The translations under genes and the position numbers were made by a program. Shown one piece after another: positions 57,866 through 64,000 of a DNA stretch of 64,000 nt. The notes below the pieces were generated by a model. That model was not told the origin of the DNA, ran no database searches, and saw nothing but the letters and a program-made list of their open reading frames with translations. The DNA is from Hyphomicrobiales bacterium (lineage in GTDB: Bacteria; Pseudomonadota; Alphaproteobacteria; Rhizobiales; Beijerinckiaceae), in the NCBI GenBank assembly GCA_930633525.1, contig CAKNFP010000001.1, forward strand, positions 1,590,001-1,654,000, read 5' to 3'. Numbering within the stretch: the first letter of the stretch is position 1; each line of letters begins with the position of its first letter.

Positions 57866-58211
57866 TTGCGTTCCTGCCTCAGTGTGGACTCCATGGACAC
57901 CGCGTGCGCATGGCCGCCGTCGTGTTCATGGGTCCCGGACATCGGCGCCAGCAATTTCGGAATGGCGGAGATCGCGGCGCGTGCCCGAGAGGCAAAAGTG
58001 CTTTGAGCGCAATGCCTTGTGAGCGAACGGTGAATCATTTTACGAGCGGCTCGCAACCGGACTCACTTTCGCAATATCCTCCTGCAAGGGATTCCAGAGA
58101 TTCGGCAATTTTCTCGGCTGGGGAATCTGGCGTCACCTGCCGAGCAGGGCTTGAGCGTATGAAACCCCGGGCCTCATTCCCCCGCAGCGCACGCGGCCCT
58201 AAGCTGACCCT
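57866..58211. other. Intergenic region between glpX and recJ
   Basis: These 346 bases show no supported gene, RNA or clear terminator. Confidence 0.4.
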
Positions 58212-60017
58212 GTGACCGAATCGTCCCTTTCCTTGGCCTCCAGGCCTTTTCTTGGCGTTGCTCATTCCGCGCTTGGGCAGACTTGGCGCGACCGGCTCGA
58301 TGATGCCGGGGCGGCTGCCGCGTTGGCGATGGTCCAGTCCCACGGGCTTCCCGATATCGTTGCACGGATCCTCGCGGCCCGTGGGATCGCCGGCGCGGAC
58401 GCTTCCGGCTATCTGGAGCCGCGTCTGCGCGACCTCATGCCGGATCCGTCGATCCTGCGGGACATGGAGGCGGCCGTCGACCGACTGGCGGCGGCAATCA
58501 CCCGTGACGAAACAGTGGCCGTTTTCGGCGATTACGACGTCGACGGTGCTTGCTCGACGGCGCTGCTCGCAAGCTTCCTCGCCCGCTGCGGCACGCGGTT
58601 TATCATTCATATTCCCGATCGCATCACTGAGGGCTACGGGCCCAATATCGAGGCGATCCGCGCACTCAAGGCCGAGGGCGCTGACCTGCTGGTCACCGTC
58701 GATTGCGGCACCACGAGCTTCGAGCCGTTGGCCGAAGCGGCGCAGCTCCGTCTCGACGCGGTGGTCATCGACCATCATCAGGCACCGCCGGACTTGCCGC
58801 GGGCTGCGGCGATCATCAATCCCAACAGGCAGGACGACCTCTCCGGGCTTGGCCATCTCGCGGCGGCGGGCGTCGTCTTCATGGTTCTCGTCGCGCTCAA
58901 TCGGCGCCTGCGCAGTGATGGCTTCTGGGACCAGCGTGGTGGTGCCCCCGATTTGCTCGGAGACCTCGACCTCGTCGCACTGGCGACCGTCGCCGATGTC
59001 GTGCGCCTTGAGGGGCTGAACCGTGCCTTCGTGCGCCAGGGGCTCGGCGTGATGCGCCAGCGAAGGCGGCCGGGATTGACGGCGCTGCTCGATGCGGCGG
59101 CGTTACGGGGCCCGCCGGAAGCCTGGCATCTCGGCTTTCTCGTCGGGCCGCGTATCAACGCCGGCGGACGTATCGGCGACGCGGCGCTCGGCGCCAAGCT
59201 TCTGCTGACCGATGACAGCATGGCAGCCGCGCAGATCGCCGGTGAACTCGATCGGCTCAATCGCGAGCGGCAGGTCATTGAACATCAGGCCGTAGAGGAG
59301 GCGACTGCCGAGGCGGAGCGGCAGCTCAGCGAGCGGGATGCCTCTGTGCTGGTCGTCGCATCCGCGGAGTGGCATCCAGGCATTGTCGGGCTCGTCGCGG
59401 CTCGGCTGAAGGAGCGCTTCCGCCTGCCGGCCTTTGCCTTTGCCCTGACGCCCAGCGGCGGCACCGGCTCGGGGCGGTCTATTGCCGGTGTCGATCTGGG
59501 ACGGGCCGTACGAGCGGCTGTCGATGCCGGCCTTGCCGTCAAGGGTGGCGGCCACGCGATGGCTGCGGGCATCACCCTCGCGCCTGACGGTCTACTGGCT
59601 TTCTCAAGCTATCTGGACAGCATGCTGGCCGCGGCCGTGGCCGAGTCTCGCCTCGACAGCGGCCTCTCGATCGATGCGGCCGTGACAGCCGGCGGCGCCA
59701 ATCCGGCGCTGATCGCCGGCATAGCCCAGGCAGGCCCTTACGGCTCCGGCAATCCGGAGCCTGTCTTCGCCTTTCCGCATCATCGGCTGGCGGATGTCTC
59801 CGAGGTCAAGGGCCATATCCGCGTGTCGCTGAAAGGCGGGGATGGCAGCAGCCTTGGGGGCATGGCCTTCCGCAGCGCCGATCGTCCGCTCGGACAGGCG
59901 CTTCTGGCAGCGCGAGGACGGGTCGTGCATGTGGCGGGCACACTCGCGCTGGACAGCTGGGGCGGGCAGGCAAAGGCGAGCCTGCGTGTCCTCGACGTCG
60001 CTGAGCCGGCGCGCTGA
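58212..60017 (+). CDS. recJ: Single-stranded-DNA exonuclease RecJ
   Basis: A 601-residue 5'-3' single-strand exonuclease for recombination and mismatch repair. The DHH phosphoesterase motifs are complete: FGDYDVDGACSTALL (about residue 104), VTVDCGTT, VVIDHHQ (about 184) and DLVALATVADV. The DHHA1 domain has GGHAMAAG. The start is a GTG at 58212. It follows hom-glpX in the usual alphaproteobacterial order. Confidence 0.97.
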   Translation: MTESSLSLASRPFLGVAHSALGQTWRDRLDDAGAAAALAMVQSHGLPDIVARILAARGIAGADASGYLEPRLRDLMPDPSILRDMEAAVDRLAAAITRDETVAVFGDYDVDGACSTALLASFLARCGTRFIIHIPDRITEGYGPNIEAIRALKAEGADLLVTVDCGTTSFEPLAEAAQLRLDAVVIDHHQAPPDLPRAAAIINPNRQDDLSGLGHLAAAGVVFMVLVALNRRLRSDGFWDQRGGAPDLLGDLDLVALATVADVVRLEGLNRAFVRQGLGVMRQRRRPGLTALLDAAALRGPPEAWHLGFLVGPRINAGGRIGDAALGAKLLLTDDSMAAAQIAGELDRLNRERQVIEHQAVEEATAEAERQLSERDASVLVVASAEWHPGIVGLVAARLKERFRLPAFAFALTPSGGTGSGRSIAGVDLGRAVRAAVDAGLAVKGGGHAMAAGITLAPDGLLAFSSYLDSMLAAAVAESRLDSGLSIDAAVTAGGANPALIAGIAQAGPYGSGNPEPVFAFPHHRLADVSEVKGHIRVSLKGGDGSSLGGMAFRSADRPLGQALLAARGRVVHVAGTLALDSWGGQAKASLRVLDVAEPAR

Positions 60018-60422
60018 GCCGAAGCCGGGCCGTCGGCGTCAGGCTTGCCCCTCGCAAGCATTCGGGAATTGTGCTCGTCCGCGACCGAGTCTTGGCCTGA
60101 AATGCATCGCGCGGACGGGCGTGGTGCGTTCGCTCGCGACGCGAATGCCTATGCATGGATGGTATCGACCAGACGAAACCGATGCGCAAAATACTGTGGT
60201 TTCGTTCGGATCACGTGGCGGAATTTCAGATAATATATTGATAATAAACGAATATTTTTGATTCGCGACGGATGCGCTTGCTGATCCGATGGCTCGTCTC
60301 ATCGATGTTCCTGTGAGTTATGCTCATCGATCATCAATTGGCTTGCCAGAACGCTTGCAGCCAGTTGCGAACGCCTCTATATGTTCGCGCCAACGCAGCC
60401 GAGCGATCGGCCTGTTGCCGGA
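60018..60422. other. Intergenic region between recJ and tRNA-Glu
   Basis: These 405 bases hold no recognised gene. The AT-rich stretch near 60225-60262 may carry the tRNA promoter or a remnant of transferred DNA. Confidence 0.4.
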
Positions 60423-60497
60423 GCGCTCTTCGTCTATCGGTTAGGACGCCACCCTTTCACGGTGGAGAGAGGGGTTCGATTCCCCTAGAGCGCGCCA
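60423..60497 (+). tRNA. tRNA-Glu (anticodon TTC)
   Basis: A 7-bp acceptor stem (GCGCTCT / AGAGCGC) is fully paired. The D-arm contains GGTTAGGACG, the anticodon loop is CTTTCAC with anticodon TTC, the T-arm is AGGGG-TTCGATT-CCCCT, discriminator G, and CCA is encoded in the DNA. All features fit bacterial tRNA-Glu. Confidence 0.97.
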
Positions 60498-60554
60498 TCA
60501 GCGACTGATGGCCTTGACCATCAGCAACTGATGGCCTTGACCATCAGCAAGACC
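60495..60554 (+). repeat. Tandem hairpin repeats at the tRNA-Glu 3' end
   Basis: A 23-bp unit starting CCATCAG and containing CTGATGGCCTTGACCATCAG occurs twice with one base difference, followed by a partial third copy (CCATCAGCAAGACC). The first copy begins in the CCA of the tRNA. Each unit can form a 7-bp hairpin (CTGATGG / CCATCAG). It may end the transcript or be a scar of a past integration. Confidence 0.7.
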
Positions 60555-60648
60555 CGGCTTTCTGTCCCCCCAACGAAATTCGTATGAGCCGTCATCCTAT
60601 CAAAGTAGCCTCATGCTGCTTGACCGGGAAGAGGCATCGGGCGTGGCA

Positions 60649-61938
60649 TCAAAGGGTGGCCGCTTTCCTCCGCATGGGCCAGAGCCGGATCATCAGCACG
60701 TAGAGCAAAGCTCCGAGTACGAGCGAGGATGCCGCGACACAGAGCGCGATGGCAAAGCCAAGGCTCGCGGACCCCACGCGATTGACGAGGATGCCGACAA
60801 GCGGCGGGCCGGCAATCTGGCCGATGCCATAGGTCGCGGTGAGAAGCCCGACATATCGGGCGACGTGGTGCGGCCGTAGACGGCGGATTTCCTGGACGGC
60901 CAGAAAAGTGATGATCGTAAAAGGCAAGCCGACAAGGATGCTGCTGATGATGAACCCGGTCACGCTCGGCCAGACGAGCGTGAGGGCGACGCCGATGGCC
61001 TGAACGACATAGGAGAGCACAAGGGCTGCGCGATAATCGATCCAGGCTGGCGCACGCGTGCCGATGACACAGCCGACCACAACCGATAGGCCCAAAATCG
61101 GCCAGAACAGATCAAGCCACGCGGAGCCAGGCAAGGCATCGCGTGCGATCACCGGCAGAAAGGTTGCTGTGACAATATAGCCGAAGCCAGCGAGGCCATA
61201 AGCGACTGCGAAGACAGCCATCTCAAGTGAGTTTTCATGATTGGGCGTTTCGGCCTGCGGTGTTTGCAGCCGCGACGGGTCCGCTTGTTTCGGCTGGTGG
61301 ATCAAAGCTGGCGCGGTGGAGCTGGCCGCGTTCGCGGCCGACTTGCGGTAAGAAGGCCAGATACAGATGATGATCAGCAGTGCCAGAACAGCGAAAGCCA
61401 GCCATGCAGACGATGCCCGCCAGCTCGCGGCCACCATGCCGCTGGCTGCCAGGCCGGACAACGCGATGCCGAGGCCGGGGCCGATGAACATGAGACTGGC
61501 AAGATGGGTCTTGCCGCGGCTGGCGAGTTCGCGCACGCACCAGTCCGACGTGAAAATGAAGGCTACCGCGCTGATCACGCCGGAAAGGAACCGAAATGGC
61601 CCCCAGAGATCGACCAGCGGCCAAGCCATTCCCGCTGTGAGGAGCGCGGTCGCGATGAGGCTGAGCCGGATGATGATGGTCAGCAGCCTCGTGGAACTGC
61701 GCGGCAGTGCCGTGCACAGCATGGCCCCCGCGAGATATCCGAGATAGTTGGCCGTTGCCAGATAGCTGCCACGCTCCAGGTCGACGACCCCGTCGTGCAG
61801 CATCATTGGCAGAACAGGTGTGAAGGCGAAACGCCCAATTCCCATAGCGACTGCCAGCGATGCCGCGCTCGTGGCCGCGATCGTGATGGCGGCGCGCGAC
61901 CGCATCTGCGATGGGGCGGCAGGGGAGGGCTGATGCAT
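60649..61938 (-). CDS. MFS transporter (YbfB/YjiJ family)
   Basis: A 429-residue major-facilitator protein with 12 predicted helices. The N-terminal block ASLAVAMGIGRFAFTPVLPMML is characteristic of the YbfB/YjiJ family. Helix-rich halves are joined by a polar loop near residue 195-225. The ATG at 61938 is chosen for the family N-terminus; 61905 is an alternative. The substrate is unknown. It is not linked to the glutathione transferases by overlap (225-base gap). Confidence 0.88.
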   Translation of the reverse strand: MHQPSPAAPSQMRSRAAITIAATSAASLAVAMGIGRFAFTPVLPMMLHDGVVDLERGSYLATANYLGYLAGAMLCTALPRSSTRLLTIIIRLSLIATALLTAGMAWPLVDLWGPFRFLSGVISAVAFIFTSDWCVRELASRGKTHLASLMFIGPGLGIALSGLAASGMVAASWRASSAWLAFAVLALLIIICIWPSYRKSAANAASSTAPALIHQPKQADPSRLQTPQAETPNHENSLEMAVFAVAYGLAGFGYIVTATFLPVIARDALPGSAWLDLFWPILGLSVVVGCVIGTRAPAWIDYRAALVLSYVVQAIGVALTLVWPSVTGFIISSILVGLPFTIITFLAVQEIRRLRPHHVARYVGLLTATYGIGQIAGPPLVGILVNRVGSASLGFAIALCVAASSLVLGALLYVLMIRLWPMRRKAATL

Positions 61939-62163
61939 GATACTCGACCTGAGGCGGTTCAGGGCCCGGTGCGCCGGGCGACGCCAGAACACCCACCGCG
62001 CGGTGACTTAAGTCTGCGCTGTCGCTTTAGCAATCAACCTTCGCGCGCCCCTGCCATGCGTTGCGGCGGAAGATATCCTGCCGCGCAGGCTTTCCACGGC
62101 GTCGTTCCACGTCTCCGATGCAGAGCGATGGTGTGCGGCCGTTCTGCAACCCGGAGCGCCTCT

Positions 62164-62892
62164 TCATTGGACGCGCGGAGCATGGCGCGCGAGCCCGTCA
62201 TGAGCATCGAGCAGCCGCTCGCGCCAGACAAAGACGGGATCATCCGGTTCCAAAAGCTCGACCAGGCTGATGCAGCGCGCCCACATCATCATGCCGAACA
62301 CGCAGTAGTCGGCATAAGCCGGCGCTTCGCCGCATATGAAGGGCTGCTGACGCAGCGTGAAGCGCAGCGGCGCCAACGCGTGACGTACGCCCGTAAGCGC
62401 CGCGGCTGTATCGGCGGTGAATGCTTCAAGCGATGTCCCGAAGCGCTTTTCGCGCGATTGGCGGAAATAGTCCCGGTCCCTCGCCGCGATCCGGTTATGG
62501 ATGTCGAGCGTGATGACTTTGGCGATAGCGGGCACGAGCGTGCCATCCGCCCAGCTGTTGACGAAGCGGGCAACGGCCCGGCCCGTATCGCCGCCGAACA
62601 GCGAGGGATCGGGAAAGCGCTCCTCCAGATATTCGGCGATGCGCCAGGAATCGTTGACGACCGTCTCGCCGTCGACCAGCACTGGCACGAGGCCCTGACC
62701 GGAGAAGGCGATGACGTCCTTGTCCGTGAAGCGCCAGGCAATCCGCTCGGCATCGAGCCCCTTGTGCGCGAGCGCCATGCGGATCTTCCAGCAATGCGGG
62801 CTGAAGCGCACCTTTTCGTCCGCGCTCGCCAGCTCATAGAGCTTCAGCGTCGCCACATGTCGCGGCATGTCGGCCGGGCCTGCCATCGTCAT
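62164..62892 (-). CDS. Glutathione S-transferase family protein 1
   Basis: A 242-residue protein with a thioredoxin-like N-terminal domain (LYELASADEKVRFSPHCWKIRMALAHKGL, then VPVLVDGETVVNDSWRIAEYLE with the glutathione-binding Asp-Ser) and an all-helical C-terminal domain. The catalytic position is Ser-Pro-His-Cys-like (RFSPHCWK). The ATG overlaps the stop of the upstream gene (ATGA), so both are made together. The substrate is unknown; such proteins detoxify electrophiles or act in ring cleavage. Confidence 0.88.
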   Translation of the reverse strand: MTMAGPADMPRHVATLKLYELASADEKVRFSPHCWKIRMALAHKGLDAERIAWRFTDKDVIAFSGQGLVPVLVDGETVVNDSWRIAEYLEERFPDPSLFGGDTGRAVARFVNSWADGTLVPAIAKVITLDIHNRIAARDRDYFRQSREKRFGTSLEAFTADTAAALTGVRHALAPLRFTLRQQPFICGEAPAYADYCVFGMMMWARCISLVELLEPDDPVFVWRERLLDAHDGLARHAPRVQ

Positions 62893-63605
62893 GCTCCGGC
62901 CCCCGAGCGCGGCGTATGGGAGGTCGCTGTCTGACCGAAGAGGATGCTGTGCGCCTCCTTGCTGACGGTCGGTGACTTGTTGATCGTGTCGGCGATTTCA
63001 TAGGTGCGGATTACCGAGGGGCGTGCTCCCAGCGCGTCGTACCACCGCCTGATGCCCGGAAAGTCGACGAGATCCTGCCCGTGTCGGGCATGGGAACGCA
63101 CCCAGGGATAGATTGCGATATCGGCGATGGAGAAGTCTCCGCCGACAAAGGCGCGGTCCGCCAGCCGGCGATCGAGAACGCCATAAAGGCGGTTGGCTTC
63201 CTTCAGGTAGCGATCCTTGGCGTAGGGGACATCTTCCGGCGCGTAGTGCAGGAAATGATGCGCCTGTCCCGCCATGGGCCCGAGGCCGCCCATCTGCCAG
63301 TAGAGCCACTGCAGCGCCTCGAAGCGAGGGCGGCGCTCGTGCGCCAGAAGCCTGCCGGTCTTGTCGGCGAGATATTCAAGGATGGCGCCGGATTCGAACA
63401 CCGGCAGCGGCCCTCCACCATCCTCCGGCGCGTGGTCGATGATCGCGGGAATGCGGTTATTGGGGCTGACCTTGAGGAAATCGGGCTTGAACTGATCGCC
63501 CGCGGAGATGTTGACGGGTGTGATGCGGTAAGGGAGGCCCAGTTCCTCCAGAGCGATCACGATCTTATGGCCATTGGGCGTCGTCCAGTACAGAAGCTCG
63601 ATCAC
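62889..63605 (-). CDS. Glutathione S-transferase family protein 2 (YfcG/Ure2-like)
   Basis: A 238-residue GST. LLYWTTPNGHKIVIALEELGLPY carries the Thr-x-Asn-Gly-x-K motif of nu-class enzymes such as YfcG. SPNNRIPAIIDH and FESGAILEYLADKTG form the glutathione site. The helical domain has FSIADIAIYPWV. E. coli YfcG is a disulfide reductase, so reductase activity is plausible. The start is a GTG at 63605 with GGAGGA upstream. It is divergent from the TetR gene across the operator at 63632-63673. Confidence 0.92.
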   Translation of the reverse strand: MIELLYWTTPNGHKIVIALEELGLPYRITPVNISAGDQFKPDFLKVSPNNRIPAIIDHAPEDGGGPLPVFESGAILEYLADKTGRLLAHERRPRFEALQWLYWQMGGLGPMAGQAHHFLHYAPEDVPYAKDRYLKEANRLYGVLDRRLADRAFVGGDFSIADIAIYPWVRSHARHGQDLVDFPGIRRWYDALGARPSVIRTYEIADTINKSPTVSKEAHSILFGQTATSHTPRSGAGA

Positions 63606-63631
63606 AGCGTCATTCCTCCAGTCCTGGCCCC

Positions 63632-63673
63632 ATTCTTGACAAGACTGTCAAGTTTGACGCCTATGTCAAGAAT
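63632..63673. promoter_or_regulatory. Palindromic operator between the GST operon and tetR
   Basis: CTTGACA-AGAC-TGTCAAG (63635-63652) is a perfect 7-bp inverted repeat. The outer arms ATTCTTGACA (63632-63641) and TGTCAAGAAT (63664-63673) form a second perfect 10-bp repeat over 22 bases. TTGACA at 63636 can be a -35 box. This is the expected site for the divergent TetR-family repressor. Confidence 0.75.
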
Positions 63674-63694
63674 GAAATGAGGCGGGATAGTGCG

Positions 63695-64000
63695 ATGGTC
63701 GGGATACGCCAGTTCGACGAGGAGACGCTTTTGGAGCAGGCGGAAGCTGTGTTCCGCGCGAAGGGCTTCGAAGCGACCTCGATGGCTGATCTCGCCGAGG
63801 CGACCGGTGTGCAGCGCGGCAGCCTCTACAATGCCTATGGCGACAAGGAGGAGCTTTTCCTGCGCAGCTTCGCGCGCTATGAGGCCCGTTTTCTCGGGGC
63901 GGCGAAGGAAGCGCTTCTCATCGAGGATCCGCGCGCGGCCGTGACCGCCTTCCTTGATGCCGCCATCGCCAATATGACAATCGCGCCGACAGGGCGTGGA
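63695..64000 (+). CDS. TetR-family regulator, N-terminal part (runs off the window)
   Basis: 102 residues are visible. The helix-turn-helix is ETLLEQAEAVFRAKGFEATS, MADLAEATGVQRGSLYNAYGDKEELF, which is canonical TetR/AcrR. The ATG at 63695 follows GAGGCGGG; an in-frame ATG six codons upstream (63677) has no ribosome site. The ligand-binding domain is cut by the window end. It probably controls itself and the divergent GST pair. Confidence 0.95.
   Translation, partial: MVGIRQFDEETLLEQAEAVFRAKGFEATSMADLAEATGVQRGSLYNAYGDKEELFLRSFARYEARFLGAAKEALLIEDPRAAVTAFLDAAIANMTIAPTGRG

Noticed and set aside
60423..60648. Integrated element at tRNA-Glu
   Set aside because: There is no integrase, excisionase or change in gene content next to the tRNA; only the short tandem repeats are unusual.
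61237..62934. 565-codon open frame on the plus strand
   Set aside because: It is antisense to the MFS transporter and a glutathione transferase, both of which show family motifs; the translated sequence is Arg/His-rich and low in hydrophobic residues.

Overview
The window is a stretch of chromosome from a GC-rich alphaproteobacterium, most likely order Hyphomicrobiales (Rhizobiales). Supporting signs are two Omp2b-type porins with the ADLPMTKAAP mature N-terminus, a class I polyhydroxyalkanoate synthase, a two-domain cold-shock protein, DUF2842 next to ctaA, the gene order aminotransferase-hom-glpX-recJ, and rplM-rpsI followed by speB and argC. The genus cannot be fixed from sequence alone; Chelatococcus- or Bosea-like bacteria would fit. 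There is no prophage, transposase, CRISPR array or integrase.

Layout. 1-2.2 kb: ECF sigma factor, membrane anti-sigma factor and the start of a third exported protein in one operon, plus a Gly-rich exported protein. 2.3-8.6 kb: mgtE, pyrC and pyc. 9-14 kb: two-domain cold-shock protein behind a structured leader, patatin plus acetoacetate decarboxylase, a hemerythrin-domain protein and an amidase. 14.1-15 kb: an intergenic region with nested inverted repeats around a strong Shine-Dalgarno site. 15-25.6 kb: sugar-uptake island with a LacI regulator, a secreted dienelactone-hydrolase-like enzyme, two complete CUT2-type ABC transporters on the minus strand and a divergent short-chain dehydrogenase. 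One transporter has two permeases fused in one polypeptide and single-domain ATPases. 26-29.8 kb: two paralogous porins, the second behind an AT-rich leader.

30-40.4 kb: a surface-polysaccharide locus (polymerase/ligase, initiating sugar-phosphate transferase, glycosyltransferase, Wza-type exporter, Wzc/GumC-type co-polymerase with a degenerate kinase domain, CelD-type acyltransferase, polysaccharide deacetylase). The gene set resembles holdfast (hfs) and unipolar-polysaccharide (upp) adhesin loci. 40.4-49.8 kb: ctaA with DUF2842, a REP doublet, tandem homoserine sulfhydrylases with a CoA-binding protein, rplM-rpsI, speB, argC and a fumarylacetoacetase-fold enzyme. 50.2-60 kb: FadL-type porin, phaC, a lipoprotein, aminotransferase, hom, glpX and recJ. 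60.4-64 kb: tRNA-Glu followed by tandem hairpin repeats, an MFS transporter, two glutathione transferases, and a divergent TetR regulator with a clear palindromic operator.

How parts connect. Carbon storage (phaC) and ketone-body chemistry (acetoacetate decarboxylase, patatin) sit with anaplerosis and gluconeogenesis (pyc, glpX). hom and the two sulfhydrylases belong to methionine/threonine synthesis. The most unusual items are the fused-permease ABC system, the compact adhesin-type polysaccharide locus with a pseudo-kinase co-polymerase, and two leader regions able to form mutually exclusive helices (8889-8951 and 14478-14561).
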